From an uncultured Colwellia sp. (GTDB lineage Bacteria; Pseudomonadota; Gammaproteobacteria; Enterobacterales; Alteromonadaceae), in assembly GCA_913062815.1 (NCBI GenBank), contig CAJXWZ010000012.1, forward strand, positions 62,001 through 126,000: a stretch of 64,000 bases of DNA. The letters are read 5' to 3'. Shown one piece after another: positions 31,410-42,403 of this stretch. The notes beneath the pieces were generated by a model. It saw nothing but the letters and a program-made list of their open reading frames with translations. It searched no databases and was not told the origin of the DNA. The translations under genes were made by a program, and so were the position numbers. Numbering within the stretch: the stretch's first letter is position 1; each line of letters starts with the position of its first letter.

Positions 31410-31853
31410 ATGTCACTTCTAATTCAACTCAAAGATGAAATGAAAAACGCCATGCGTGCTAAAGACAAATTACGTCTTGGTGTAATTCGTATGGCTTTAT
31501 CTGCAATTAAACAAGCTGAAATCGATCACAACACAGAAGCAACAGATGACAATATTATTGCCGTATTAACCAAAATGGTTAAGCAGCGTAAAGAGTCTAT
31601 TAAAATGTTTAGCGATGGTGGCCGTGATGAATTGGCAGCTAAAGAAGCTGAAGAAGTTACTGCTTTAGAGTTTTTTCTTCCAAAGCCGCTTAATGATGCA
31701 GAAATTAAAGATTTAATTAGCAAAGCGATTAGCGATACTGGTGCAGCCTCAATGGCTGACATGGGTAAAGTAATGGCGGAGTTAAAACCTCTAATGCAGG
31801 GCAAAGCAGACATGGGCGCAGTGAGCGGTCAAGTAAGAGCTGCACTAAATTAG
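31410..31853 (+). CDS. yqeY: GatB/YqeY domain protein
   Basis: LLIQLKDEMKNAMRAKDKLRLGVIRMALSAIKQAEID; between rpsU and dnaG. Confidence 0.94.
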   Translation: MSLLIQLKDEMKNAMRAKDKLRLGVIRMALSAIKQAEIDHNTEATDDNIIAVLTKMVKQRKESIKMFSDGGRDELAAKEAEEVTALEFFLPKPLNDAEIKDLISKAISDTGAASMADMGKVMAELKPLMQGKADMGAVSGQVRAALN

Positions 31854-31874
31854 CAAGGTAAAATTGATTTAATA

Positions 31875-31904
31875 AAACCGTAACAACTTAAGTTGTTACG
31901 GTTT
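31875..31904 (+). terminator. Rho-independent terminator after yqeY
   Basis: AAACCGTAACAACTT/AAGTTGTTACGGTTT followed by TTTT. Confidence 0.85.
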
Positions 31905-32001
31905 TTTTCGCTTTACCACAACTAAAAATATCGCACCTTTTGTATTTCATTTTGTGTACAATAAATGCCTTTCTTTTCCTTAGTAGACGATTATAAACAG
32001 T

Positions 32002-33759
32002 ATGGCCGGACGTATTCCTCGACAATTTATTGATGATTTATTAGCTCGTGCTGATATTGTTGAATTAGTCGATGCGCGCGTGCCATTGAAAAAAGCCGGT
32101 AAAAACTACCAAGCTTGTTGCCCTTTTCATAATGAAAAATCTCCTTCATTCACCGTCAGCCATGATAAACAGTTTTACCATTGCTTTGGTTGTGGCGAGC
32201 ATGGCAATGCCATTTCATTTTTAATGGAATTTGATCGTCTTGATTTTGTTGATGCTGTAGAAGAGCTGGCTTCTCATTGCGGTATAGAGGTCGTGCGAGA
32301 AGAAAATAATGCGAGCCCTGCTGAACAGCGTCGTCAGCAACAAATTTATCAGCAAAAACAAGATGATTATGAGCTAATGAAACAAGTCAGCCGCTTTTTT
32401 CAGCAACAATTGAAATCATCAACAGATAAAGATGTTGCCATCAACTATTTAAAAGGTCGTGGTTTAAGCGGTGAAGTAGTTAAGCGTTTTGGCATAGGGT
32501 ATATAAGTGATGCTTGGGATGGCATGATGAAAACCTTCTCAGCTAATGGCCAAGCAAATCAACAATTGGTTGATTTAGGTATGGCGATACAAGGTGATAA
32601 AAATAGGCCATATGATAGGTTTCGTGGTCGTATTATGTTCCCCATCCATGACAAACGAGGACGGGTTATCGGTTTTGGTGGACGGGTGTTAGGTGACGAA
32701 AAACCAAAATATTTAAACTCACCAGAAACGCGGGTTTACCATAAAGGTCAAGAGTTATATGGCCTTTATGAAGCTAAACAGGCTAATAAAAACCTCGAAC
32801 GATTGGTGGTTGTTGAAGGATACATGGATGTGGTGGCATTAGCGCAGCATGGCGTTAATTATGCTGTGGCCTCATTAGGTACGGCAACGACTTCTGAGCA
32901 ATTACAAACCATGTTTCGTACGGTAAAAGAAGTGATTTGTTGTTTTGATGGTGATAGAGCAGGGCGGGATGCTGCATGGCGAGCAATGGAAAATGCCTTA
33001 CCGCTTATTCGTGATGGTTTTTCATTAAAGTTTGTTTTCGTTCCTGATGGCGAAGACCCTGATTCATTAATTCGTAAGCAAGGCCAAGCCGCTTTTGAAA
33101 AAACATTAAATGAAGCCATGCCGCTATCTCAATTTTTGTTTGATAAGTTCTTAGAAGATAACCCTGTTAATACTACGGAAGAAAAGGTTGCTTTAATTGA
33201 TAAACTCCAACCCTACCTTCATAAACTACCCGATAGTATGTTAAAGAATGCCATTGTTGAAGAAATGGCTACTTATTTTGGACTAAATAGCGAAAAACGG
33301 TTGTTAGAACTACAAAAAATAAATGCCAGTCCAGTACAGAAAGCCGGGAAGAAAAGCACTAAAGTAACACCGGTTAGATTGGCTATTGCATTACTGTTAG
33401 AACATCCCCATATAGTAAAAGAGTTGGGTGATATCTCCGTACTTGAGCCGTTAACTATGCCAGGTATTGAATTGTTGACGCAATTATTGCAATTGTGTCA
33501 ACAAAACCCTGAAATAAAAACAGCACAGTTATTAGAATATTTTCGTGATACTGCTCAAGGAAAACAGTTGGCTAAATTAATGTGTTGGCAACATCATATT
33601 GAAGCCGATGCAGCCGCAGATGTTTTTCTCGATAGTATTGAAAAATTACTGAATGATTTTGTTGAGCAACGAGCTGAATTTTTACTACAAAAAGCACGAC
33701 TGAAAAAAATAACACCACAAGAAAGACAAGAGCTGCAAGCGATACTTAATGCAACTTAG
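32002..33759 (+). CDS. dnaG: DNA primase
   Basis: CHC2 zinc finger CCPFHNEKSPSFTVSHDKQFYHCFGCGEHGNAI; Toprim VVEGYMDVVALAQHG. Confidence 0.97.
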   Translation: MAGRIPRQFIDDLLARADIVELVDARVPLKKAGKNYQACCPFHNEKSPSFTVSHDKQFYHCFGCGEHGNAISFLMEFDRLDFVDAVEELASHCGIEVVREENNASPAEQRRQQQIYQQKQDDYELMKQVSRFFQQQLKSSTDKDVAINYLKGRGLSGEVVKRFGIGYISDAWDGMMKTFSANGQANQQLVDLGMAIQGDKNRPYDRFRGRIMFPIHDKRGRVIGFGGRVLGDEKPKYLNSPETRVYHKGQELYGLYEAKQANKNLERLVVVEGYMDVVALAQHGVNYAVASLGTATTSEQLQTMFRTVKEVICCFDGDRAGRDAAWRAMENALPLIRDGFSLKFVFVPDGEDPDSLIRKQGQAAFEKTLNEAMPLSQFLFDKFLEDNPVNTTEEKVALIDKLQPYLHKLPDSMLKNAIVEEMATYFGLNSEKRLLELQKINASPVQKAGKKSTKVTPVRLAIALLLEHPHIVKELGDISVLEPLTMPGIELLTQLLQLCQQNPEIKTAQLLEYFRDTAQGKQLAKLMCWQHHIEADAAADVFLDSIEKLLNDFVEQRAEFLLQKARLKKITPQERQELQAILNAT

Positions 33760-33906
33760 TTAATTAATACTATACTTGAATTCAAAGGTGGAAATAGCAC
33801 TGGAAACTCGCTATAATTTGCCGCTTTATTTGTGCAGCTTTTGCTATACCATATTTATAGTATTGTTTGAAAAACATACTTACCAGACATAGGTGGACAC
33901 TCGTCA

Positions 33907-35754
33907 ATGGAACAAGCCCCTCAATCTAGATTGAAAGATTTAATAACCAAAGGTAAAGAGCAAGGTTATTTAACGTTTGCGCAAGTTAACGATCATCTAC
34001 CCCAAGATATTATTGACTCAGATCAAGTCGAAGATATTGTTAGTATGATCAATGATATGGGTATTCAAGTTTTTGAAAATGCCCCTGATGCTGACACCTT
34101 GATGATGAGCGAAGCTAATACTGATGAAGATGCTGCCGAAGCTGCAGCACAGGCATTAGCAACAGTAGAAAGCGAAATTGGCCGTACAACGGACCCTGTT
34201 CGAATGTATATGCGCGAAATGGGTACAGTAGAATTACTGACTCGTAAAGGCGAAATTGTTATCGCTAAGCGTATTGAAGAAGGAATTAAAGAAGTACAGC
34301 GTAGTGTTTCTGAGTATCCACCAGCAATCAATTACTTACTTGATATGTGGGATAACTTTGAAGCAGAAGAAGTACGTTTATCTGATATTATTGTCGGTTT
34401 TCTAGACCCAGATGCAGAAGAAGAAGAAGTACCTGCAGCAGCAACTCATGTTGGCTCTGAATTATCTAAAGAAGAGTTAGATGATGAAGATAAAGACGGC
34501 TCTGACTCTGATGATGAAGACGAAGAAGAAGAAGATACCGGGCCATGTCCTGAATTGGCCCGTGAAAAGTTTACTGCTTTACGCGATGCTTATGAAAATG
34601 CCAACAAGGTGATTGATGCTAAAGGCCGTGGCCATAAAGACGCACAAGAAGCTATAGACGGTGTTGCGGAAGTTTTCAAAGAGTTTCGTTTAATCCCTAA
34701 ATTGTTTGATAAGCTTGTAAAGAACATGCGCAGTGTTATGGATAGATTACGCGTTCAAGAACGCTTAATTATGAAACATTGTGTTGTTGGTGCAGGCATG
34801 CCAAAGACCACTTTCATTAAAATTTTTCCTGGCAATGAAACCTCAAAAAATTGGTTTGAAGCTGAAAAAGCTGCTGGCCATAGTTATTCAGCGAAACTTG
34901 CTGATATTGAATTAGATGTTGAACGCTGTATTTATAAATTAAATCAGCTTGAAGAAGAGACGCATTTAAATATTCACGGCATTAAAGATATAAACCGTCG
35001 GATGTCAATTGGTGAAGCTAAAGCACGCCGAGCGAAGAAAGAAATGGTTGAAGCTAACTTACGTTTAGTTATTTCAATTGCGAAAAAATATACCAACCGT
35101 GGTTTACAATTCTTAGATTTAATTCAAGAAGGTAACATCGGGTTGATGAAAGCCGTTGATAAGTTTGAATACCGTCGTGGTTACAAGTTCTCAACTTATG
35201 CAACCTGGTGGATACGCCAAGCAATCACCCGTTCAATTGCTGACCAAGCACGTACCATTCGTATTCCGGTGCACATGATTGAAACTATCAATAAATTGAA
35301 TCGTGTGTCTCGTCAGATGTTACAAGAAATGGGCCGAGAGCCAACACCTGAAGAGTTGGCTGAACGTATGATCATGCCTGAAGATAAAATTCGTAAGGTA
35401 TTGAAAATAGCGAAAGAGCCTATTTCAATGGAAACGCCCATTGGTGATGATGAAGATTCACACTTAGGTGACTTTATTGAAGACGGAAGTGGTGAATTAC
35501 CGGTTGATTCAGCTACCTCGGAAAACCTTAAAGGTGCTACTCATGAAGTACTGGCTGGTTTAACAGCTCGTGAAGCGAAAGTACTAAGAATGCGTTTTGG
35601 TATCGACATGAATACCGACCATACGTTGGAAGAAGTAGGTAAGCAGTTTGATGTTACTCGTGAGCGTATTCGTCAAATTGAGGCGAAAGCTCTACGTAAA
35701 TTACGTCATCCATCGCGTTCAGAGCAACTAAAAAGTTTCTTAGATGGTGAGTAA
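33907..35754 (+). CDS. rpoD: RNA polymerase primary sigma factor RpoD (sigma-70)
   Basis: [59 protein letters not shown]; region 4 HTH. Confidence 0.98.
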   Translation: MEQAPQSRLKDLITKGKEQGYLTFAQVNDHLPQDIIDSDQVEDIVSMINDMGIQVFENAPDADTLMMSEANTDEDAAEAAAQALATVESEIGRTTDPVRMYMREMGTVELLTRKGEIVIAKRIEEGIKEVQRSVSEYPPAINYLLDMWDNFEAEEVRLSDIIVGFLDPDAEEEEVPAAATHVGSELSKEELDDEDKDGSDSDDEDEEEEDTGPCPELAREKFTALRDAYENANKVIDAKGRGHKDAQEAIDGVAEVFKEFRLIPKLFDKLVKNMRSVMDRLRVQERLIMKHCVVGAGMPKTTFIKIFPGNETSKNWFEAEKAAGHSYSAKLADIELDVERCIYKLNQLEEETHLNIHGIKDINRRMSIGEAKARRAKKEMVEANLRLVISIAKKYTNRGLQFLDLIQEGNIGLMKAVDKFEYRRGYKFSTYATWWIRQAITRSIADQARTIRIPVHMIETINKLNRVSRQMLQEMGREPTPEELAERMIMPEDKIRKVLKIAKEPISMETPIGDDEDSHLGDFIEDGSGELPVDSATSENLKGATHEVLAGLTAREAKVLRMRFGIDMNTDHTLEEVGKQFDVTRERIRQIEAKALRKLRHPSRSEQLKSFLDGE

Positions 35755-35784
35755 ATACCTTTAAGCTTTTAAAAAGAAAATATA

Positions 35785-35820
35785 AAAAAGAGTAAGCTAG
35801 TTGACTAGCTTACTCTTTTT
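35785..35820. terminator. Bidirectional terminator between rpoD and the di-haem peroxidase-like gene
   Basis: AAAAAGAGTAAGCTAG-TTGA-CTAGCTTACTCTTTTT. Confidence 0.88.
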
Positions 35821-35843
35821 TTTATTTGTAAATCAGCGATGAA

Positions 35844-36989
35844 CTAAGGCTTTGCGTGCTGTAGATTTGATAAAAAAGCTTCATCAGTTAGTGTTTCTAA
35901 AAATGCGATTAAGTCTTTTTTGTCTTGCTCTGTCATTACAAAACCTTTGATAAATGGACTTTTCAATTTATTTAAACGCCCATCGCCTTGGTACTTTCCT
36001 TTAATAATATTACGCCCACCTGCTGAATAGAAGTCTAACACTTCCGATAAAGTAGCAATGCTACCGTCATGCATATAAGGAGCAGAGACTTCGATGTTTC
36101 TCAGCGTAGGCGCTCTAAATCTACCATTATCTTGGGATAATGTGCTTATTTCATCCAAACCAGTGTCTTGCTCGGGATAACCGAATGTTCCTGTTATCTT
36201 ATTTTCAACTAAATATAATCCGGTATTATGAAAAGGCCTGCGGTCAATTAACTGCTTTTCATGACTCGTAGACTGCGTAAAATTAAAGCCACCATGACAA
36301 TGGTGACATTCTAGTTTTTCTGAAAAAAACAGTGACATACCTCGCAACGCTGATTCAGAAATAGCATCATCTTTATTAGCATAAGCGTATTGATCAAAAG
36401 GAGATTGTAAGGAAATCAGGCTTCTAACAAAACTAGCTAATGCTTTGCTGATCAAGTCGAAGGTGATTATATTGCCTTCATAATCAGGAAATGCCTGTTT
36501 AAATAATTGCTTATATGATGAGGTGGCAAAGCGAGCGAGTACTTTTGATTCATTATTAGTAATGCCTAATTCAATAGGGTCTTCACCAAACATAGGTAAA
36601 AGTATTTGTTGCTCAATAGAGGTTAAACCATCGTGAGCCCAAGTTAGTGTTTTATTGTAAGCAATATTAACTAATGCAGGGGAGTTACGACGGTGAATAT
36701 CACCAGTTGAGCCTTTTGAGGTGACAAGTGTCTCGGCAAAAGCATGTTTTTGTACATGACAACTTGCGCAAGCTTGGCTTTGATTTGCAGATAGGTTTTT
36801 ATCGTAAAATAGCTGTTTACCTAAGTTAACTTTCGCTACTGTCATCGGGTTGTTTGCTGGTACTTGTGGCTTAGGAAAACCTGTAAGTATTGGCCAATTA
36901 TACTCAGTCGGTTTTTTTTCTGCCTCTGAGCAAGAAACGATAAACAAGCAGAAAGCAAATGATAGGTAAAACGCAAACCTGTTATTCAT
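35844..36989 (-). CDS. Di-haem cytochrome c peroxidase-like protein, MbnH-like
   Basis: Two CxxCH motifs (CASCH, CHHCH), lipobox-like SCSEAEKK; overlaps an MbnP-like gene. Confidence 0.88.
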   Translation of the reverse strand: MNNRFAFYLSFAFCLFIVSCSEAEKKPTEYNWPILTGFPKPQVPANNPMTVAKVNLGKQLFYDKNLSANQSQACASCHVQKHAFAETLVTSKGSTGDIHRRNSPALVNIAYNKTLTWAHDGLTSIEQQILLPMFGEDPIELGITNNESKVLARFATSSYKQLFKQAFPDYEGNIITFDLISKALASFVRSLISLQSPFDQYAYANKDDAISESALRGMSLFFSEKLECHHCHGGFNFTQSTSHEKQLIDRRPFHNTGLYLVENKITGTFGYPEQDTGLDEISTLSQDNGRFRAPTLRNIEVSAPYMHDGSIATLSEVLDFYSAGGRNIIKGKYQGDGRLNKLKSPFIKGFVMTEQDKKDLIAFLETLTDEAFLSNLQHAKP

Positions 36990-37818
36990 GAGTGTTCTCT
37001 GTTATTTGGGAATGAAAAACACTGTTTTCATCTTTTAGACTTAGGTTGCTCATTAGCGTCTGGCAGCTAAAGCTATCAGGAGAAGACTGACAACTTGTGT
37101 GTGCTGATAATGTTATATTATTTAATAACGAAGCTAGCTCGAACTTAAGCAGTTTATGTTGTTTATTAAGTGGCAGTTCAAATTCATAACGATTAGGGTA
37201 ACGACATTCTTGTTCAGGTGAGCGCATTGGACTTGAGGCACTACAACCTATTGAACCTAAATGATAAAGCCAAGTATCATCTTTTGTTGCCATTTCTAAT
37301 CGTAAAAACTTATGACCTATTTGCCAACTCCAAAACATTGAAGGGATATTTAACGGGCTTTCTTGAGTTAATGGATTTAGATGATTAATAGCAAAAGGTA
37401 AGCCTAAGGTGAAACGTATATCTGTTGCTTCATTGAGCTTACTGTCGCTATCAAGCTGTAACATCCAATTTGCCTTGTTATTGCTTTTTTGGTCAGTAAA
37501 ACATTGCTCACCAAGTAAAGCGGCTTGCTTTGTTTGATAGGGTGAATGCTCAAGCAAGGCTTGTTGCCATTGGCCAGCGCCATTCTTTAACTCAATATTA
37601 CTGATAAAAAACTGCAGTTGAGTATATGACCAGTGCTTGTTTGAATGCGATATAGTACTACTACAGCTAATGGCTGTGTCATTGAAATATGGTTGAAAAG
37701 TGATATTGCCGGCAGTGCTATTCTTTTGGGAAGTCGCATTATCACAAGCTGATAGTAACAATAAGGTTGCGCTCAAACAGTGTAAAAAAACCAACTTTGT
37801 TGTTCTTGTCGTCATCAT
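36982..37818 (-). CDS. MbnP-family (metallo-mystery pair) lipoprotein
   Basis: Lipobox LLSAC; FISNIELKNGAGQWQ, IRFTLGLPFAINHLNPLTQESPLNIPSMFWSWQIGHKFLRLE; start at 37818 preferred over 37911. Confidence 0.82.
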   Translation of the reverse strand: MMTTRTTKLVFLHCLSATLLLLSACDNATSQKNSTAGNITFQPYFNDTAISCSSTISHSNKHWSYTQLQFFISNIELKNGAGQWQQALLEHSPYQTKQAALLGEQCFTDQKSNNKANWMLQLDSDSKLNEATDIRFTLGLPFAINHLNPLTQESPLNIPSMFWSWQIGHKFLRLEMATKDDTWLYHLGSIGCSASSPMRSPEQECRYPNRYEFELPLNKQHKLLKFELASLLNNITLSAHTSCQSSPDSFSCQTLMSNLSLKDENSVFHSQITENTHE

Positions 37819-37945
37819 AAATAGCCAATTCGTATTTTTTATTGTATATTTTAACAAAATTATAACATTTGCTCGATTGAATATTAATAGAAATATTGTC
37901 TGTCCATTCACTATAATTAATTAACTCAGCTATTAACGGATAATT

Positions 37946-40696
37946 ATGTTTAAGCTTAATTTTACCCTATCACTCAGCCTTATACTTCTTAGTGTTTTTT
38001 CACAACCCGTGTTAGCGCACTCAGAGCATGATAAAGCACGCTTTGTTGCACCTGCCGGAAAAGATGAAGGGAAGTGCGATAATGTATTGCGGCCATGTAA
38101 ATCAATTGCATATGCCGTAGGTCAAGCAAATAAAGGCGACAAAGTCTTAGTTTCTTCAGGTAGCTATTCTATTAATTCAAGTGAAGAATTATTTTATTTA
38201 AAGAGCGAGATAGTGCCAGTACTAGGAGGTTATAATCGCTTCGATCACTTCCAAAGCCAGAGTCCAAACAGTAATTTAACGACATTAATGGGGATACCAA
38301 GTGAGCTTGCAGAGAACTTACGAAAGAAAGGTTTCTCCGTTATTGCTGACGGCAAATCTTTACTAGCAGACAAAGAATTACAGAAAAAATTAGCGGCATA
38401 CAATTTACTAGCACAAAAACAAACTAATCAAGCTTGTGTTAATAATCTGGCAGGTGACTTTGAATGTAATAATATTGACTTACTTGCCCATATGCCGCTG
38501 GGGAATTTCTCTTCATCGCCTCAAGCGGCTAGTGATATTTGGGGGCATGTTGATCTTAATACGGGTGATGAATATGCGATTATTGGTTTAGATAATGGCG
38601 TTGCGGTGATTAATGTGACCGAACCTAGTAAGCCAACTGAAGTGGGTACTATTGAAGGAAAAACAGATATCTGGCGAGATATTAAGGTTTATCAGTATTT
38701 TGATGAAGATCTTAACTTATGGCGGGCATATGCTTACGCGACCATTGATGGCTCAACCGATTATATTACCGTTATCGACTTAAATCATTTACCTAACTCG
38801 ATTAGTTTGCTCCAGAAAAACAAAGCAGTAACTAAGGCTCATAATGTTTATATTACCAATGTTGATCATAGCTTAAATATCGCCTTACCTGGCATGACAC
38901 CGACTTTACAGCTGACGGGCGCCAATACATTTTCTGGTGCATTTCATAGCTACTCTCTAGCAGACCCTGAAAATATTGCATTATTATCAAGCCAGTCAGT
39001 TGGCAGTGGTTACACGCACGATGGTGCCTCATTGCTCATTACTGATGATAGAAAAATAACAGATTGCCAGAATGCTACAGATAGCTGTAGTGTATTTATA
39101 GATTTTAACGAAAAAGAGATGAAACTTTGGAATATTAGTGACCCTAGTAATTCTAAATTTCTTAGCTCTGCGACATATACGGATGTTAGCCAAAATAACA
39201 TGTATGTTCACTCAGGTTGGGGTAGCGAAGATAAGCAGTTCATATTTTTGCATGATGAATTCGACGAATATAAAGGTGGGTTAAATTCAACCGTACGTGT
39301 TTTTTCAATCAGTGATTTAACCAATCCCGAGCAAGTAGGACAATGGACAGGCTCTACAAGAGCAATAGATCACAATGGCTTTGTACGAGGCAATCGCTAT
39401 TATATGTCTAATTATGAGCGTGGTTTGACGATTTTAGATATTAGCGACCCGGCAACACCGGTTGAGGTTGGTTTTTTTGATACGTTTCCCCCTTCTAATA
39501 ATGCAAGTTTTAATGGTGCATGGGGAACTTACCCATTCTTACCCTCGGGTAATATTTTAATCAGCGATATCAATAGCGGACTATATGTTGTTAAAGATAA
39601 TACGCTTGATTCAACTCAAGGAAAACTGTCATTTAAAAACGCTAGTGTAGAGACTATACAAGGACAAAGTATTGAGTTAGTCATAGAGCGTACTGATAAT
39701 GATAATAGTTCAACGTCGGTGACTGTTGCCTATGAAGTATTTGCCGGCAGTGCAACCGAGAGCGAAGACTACAGTGTTGATTCAGGTATTTTATCATGGC
39801 GTAATAATGATAATTCAGACCAAACGATTTCTATAGATATTGCAGATGATGCTACAGGTGAAGAGTTTGAAGAAAGCTTCTATGTGCGGTTATATAATCC
39901 AACGAATGGCGCAACAATTGTTTCTCCAAGTTACATCACCATTAATGTAGAGGGTAAAGTTGATCATGGCTCAGCGAGCTTTATTCAAAGTGAAATAGAA
40001 TTTGCCGAGAACCAAACAGAAATTAGCATAGCAGTATCACGTGATGGCAAAACTTCAGGTGAACTTGCCGTTAGCTATAAGTTACAAAGTGGTAGTGCAA
40101 CGATAGGACAAGATGTAGAAGATATAAGTGGTACTCTAACTTGGTTAGATGGTGAATCAGACAATAAATCGATAGCTATTACCTTGGTAGATGATGAACT
40201 TGATGAATCACTAGAAAACTTTACCTTGTTACTAGAGTCAGCTAACCAAAGCAACTTGGGTGCGAACCAAGCAATAATTATTACTATTTCTGATGATGAC
40301 GCAAACACCGCACCTGAGGTTACTATAACTGAAGACTTTGAAGTAAATACAGGGCAAACGGTAAGCCTGAGTGCTAGTGCAACAGATGCGGAAAATGATG
40401 AACTAAGTTACCTATGGCAACAAGAGTCAGGTGAAGTCGTTACTTTAACCGATGCAGATACTTTAAGTGCTAGTTTTGTTGCTCCTGCTAGTGCTGATAG
40501 CTTAACGTTCAACTTAGCGGTAACGGATACCAAAGGTTTATCAACAAATAGCTCTATAACTGTTACTGTTATTCAGCCAGCAGTACCTACTCCTGTGCAA
40601 CCTGCAGCACAAAGTTCAGGAGGAGGGAGCCAAGGCATATTACTTGTGTTACTTAGCTTTATTTTAATCTTTAGATGGCATACACATAAGCAATAA
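37946..40696 (+). CDS. Choice-of-anchor B family LVIVD-repeat protein with Calx-beta domains and a C-terminal GlyGly-CTERM-like tail
   Basis: Signal peptide; LVIVD-like repeats (VAVINVTEPSKPTEVG, LTILDISDPATPVEVG); two Calx-beta-like repeats; tail SSGGGSQGILLVLLSFILIFRWHTHKQ. Confidence 0.82.
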   Translation: MFKLNFTLSLSLILLSVFSQPVLAHSEHDKARFVAPAGKDEGKCDNVLRPCKSIAYAVGQANKGDKVLVSSGSYSINSSEELFYLKSEIVPVLGGYNRFDHFQSQSPNSNLTTLMGIPSELAENLRKKGFSVIADGKSLLADKELQKKLAAYNLLAQKQTNQACVNNLAGDFECNNIDLLAHMPLGNFSSSPQAASDIWGHVDLNTGDEYAIIGLDNGVAVINVTEPSKPTEVGTIEGKTDIWRDIKVYQYFDEDLNLWRAYAYATIDGSTDYITVIDLNHLPNSISLLQKNKAVTKAHNVYITNVDHSLNIALPGMTPTLQLTGANTFSGAFHSYSLADPENIALLSSQSVGSGYTHDGASLLITDDRKITDCQNATDSCSVFIDFNEKEMKLWNISDPSNSKFLSSATYTDVSQNNMYVHSGWGSEDKQFIFLHDEFDEYKGGLNSTVRVFSISDLTNPEQVGQWTGSTRAIDHNGFVRGNRYYMSNYERGLTILDISDPATPVEVGFFDTFPPSNNASFNGAWGTYPFLPSGNILISDINSGLYVVKDNTLDSTQGKLSFKNASVETIQGQSIELVIERTDNDNSSTSVTVAYEVFAGSATESEDYSVDSGILSWRNNDNSDQTISIDIADDATGEEFEESFYVRLYNPTNGATIVSPSYITINVEGKVDHGSASFIQSEIEFAENQTEISIAVSRDGKTSGELAVSYKLQSGSATIGQDVEDISGTLTWLDGESDNKSIAITLVDDELDESLENFTLLLESANQSNLGANQAIIITISDDDANTAPEVTITEDFEVNTGQTVSLSASATDAENDELSYLWQQESGEVVTLTDADTLSASFVAPASADSLTFNLAVTDTKGLSTNSSITVTVIQPAVPTPVQPAAQSSGGGSQGILLVLLSFILIFRWHTHKQ

Positions 40697-40736
40697 ACCT
40701 TCAAGCAGTTATAAGGCGTTTAATATTGAACACTTA

Positions 40737-40769
40737 AAAAACAGTACTTATCGTTAAGTACTGTTTTTT
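40737..40769 (+). terminator. Rho-independent terminator
   Basis: AAAACAGTACTTA-TCGT-TAAGTACTGTTTTTT. Confidence 0.8.
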
Positions 40770-40903
40770 GCTTATAAATACATCAACTGACTTAGATTTA
40801 GCTTTTTTTCTTCTTCAGGTGGTGACAACAAAATAAAAAATGCTTATACTGCACGCGCTTTGTCGAGCTATCAACTCTTGATAACTTAATAAGCAATGGA
40901 AAT

Positions 40904-40980
40904 GGCCCCTTAGCTCAGTTGGTTAGAGCGCCCGACTCATAATCGGTAGGTCCTGTGTTCAAATCACAGAGGGGCCACCA
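40904..40980 (+). tRNA. tRNA-Ile2 (anticodon CAT, lysidine-type); island attachment site
   Basis: GGCCCCT acceptor pairing with AGGGGCC, CCA end, CTCATAA anticodon loop, T-arm CTGTG-TTCAAAT-CACAG; body resembles tRNA-Ile2 more than elongator tRNA-Met. Confidence 0.93.
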
Positions 40981-40981
40981 T
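40958..40981 (+). repeat. attL (within tRNA 3' end)
   Basis: 24-bp exact match to 59999-60022. Confidence 0.92.
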
Positions 40982-41088
40982 CTCCACTTCCTATAACGTC
41001 CAGTAAAGTGTTTTAATTTACATTATAAACAATGTATTACCTTGTTTTACGTCCGTTTTAATCCATTAGTGCTTTATAAAATCCATAC

Positions 41089-41148
41089 TTTTTAGTAACA
41101 TTTTTAGTAACACCAGTACAGTGTTACTAAATCCAGTGTTACTAAAAA
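41089..41148. promoter_or_regulatory. Left-end repeat cluster (candidate integrase arm sites): four copies of (T)TTTAGTAACA(C), two in each orientation
   Basis: TTTTTAGTAACA 41089-41100, TTTTTAGTAACAC 41101-41113, GTGTTACTAAA 41121-41131, GTGTTACTAAAAA 41136-41148. Confidence 0.65.
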
Positions 41149-41158
41149 GGTACTTCTC

Positions 41159-42403
41159 ATGGCTAGAATGACTAAACCGTTAACTAATACAGAAATCAAA
41201 CAAGCAAAGGCTAAAGAAAAAGAATATAGCCTTAATGATGGTAATGGACTCAGTCTTCGCATAAAGCCCAACGGTTCAAAACTATGGATATTTAATTATT
41301 TTCGACCATATACTAAAAAAAGATCGAATATTAGTTTTGGTAAATATCCAGAATTAACATTAGCTGAAGTTAGAAAGAAAAAAGAAGAAGCTAGAAACTT
41401 ATTGGCTCAGGATATTGACCCAAAAACTCATAAAGCTGAAGAATCTGAGAAGCAAAAAGAAGCTCTAGAGAATACTTTTTTTGTACATACAGCTAAGTGG
41501 TATGAATTAAAAAAGACTCAGGTTCAATTGTCTACCGCGGAGCAAGCCTGGAATAATCTCAATAGACATGTGCTTCCTGAGTTAGGCAATATTCCAGTGC
41601 ACTTAATAAAGCCAAAGCTTGTGATTGATATACTCAAGCCTGTGGTAAATAAAGGTAGCTATGAAACAGTTAAACGCCTTTGTCGAGGCATAAATGAAAT
41701 AATGCGTTTAGCGGTTGCATCAGGTGCAATTGAAGTAAATTACCTAGCTGATATAACTAAACTATTTCCTGCCCCAGTAAAAACTAATATGGCCACAATA
41801 GAGCCTAGTAGATTGCCTGAATTAATGCGCGCTATTGTTAACTCAAATATTTATCGTAACACTCGTTGTTTAATGGAGTGGCAACTCCATACAATGACTC
41901 GCCCGGTTGAAGCTGCCACAGCTCGCTGGGAGGATATAGATTTTGAGAAGAAGGTGTGGGTAATACCAGAAGAGCGAATGAAAATGAAAAAGCCCCACAC
42001 AATACCATTAACTCCGCAAACTTTAGCCCTGCTAGAAGTGATTAGATCAATTAGTGGCCATAGAGAATACTTGTTTCCTAATTTACGAAACCCAAGAGAA
42101 CATGCTAATAGTCAGAGCGTAAATATGGCACTTAAACGCATTGGCTTTGCTGGCCAACTTGTATCACATGGTATGAGAGCTTTGGCAAGCACTACATTAA
42201 ATGAGCAAGGCTTTGACGCTGATATTATAGAGTCAGCACTTGCACATGTAGACAGAAATGAAGTTAGACGGGCGTATAATCGCGCAGAATACCTAGAGCG
42301 CAGAAGAATTTTAATGTGTTGGTGGTCTGAGCATATAGAAAAAGCTGCTAGCGGTAACATGAGTATGGCCGCAGGAATGAAGAACTTGAAGGTCGTTGTT
42401 TAA
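41159..42403 (+). CDS. P4-type tyrosine site-specific integrase (DUF4102 N-terminus)
   Basis: LNDGNGLSLRIKPNGSKLWIFNYFRPYTKKRSNISFGKYPELTLAEVR; catalytic region RPVEAATARWEDID, SHGMRALASTTLNE, RAYNRAEYLERRR. Confidence 0.96.
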   Translation: MARMTKPLTNTEIKQAKAKEKEYSLNDGNGLSLRIKPNGSKLWIFNYFRPYTKKRSNISFGKYPELTLAEVRKKKEEARNLLAQDIDPKTHKAEESEKQKEALENTFFVHTAKWYELKKTQVQLSTAEQAWNNLNRHVLPELGNIPVHLIKPKLVIDILKPVVNKGSYETVKRLCRGINEIMRLAVASGAIEVNYLADITKLFPAPVKTNMATIEPSRLPELMRAIVNSNIYRNTRCLMEWQLHTMTRPVEAATARWEDIDFEKKVWVIPEERMKMKKPHTIPLTPQTLALLEVIRSISGHREYLFPNLRNPREHANSQSVNMALKRIGFAGQLVSHGMRALASTTLNEQGFDADIIESALAHVDRNEVRRAYNRAEYLERRRILMCWWSEHIEKAASGNMSMAAGMKNLKVVV

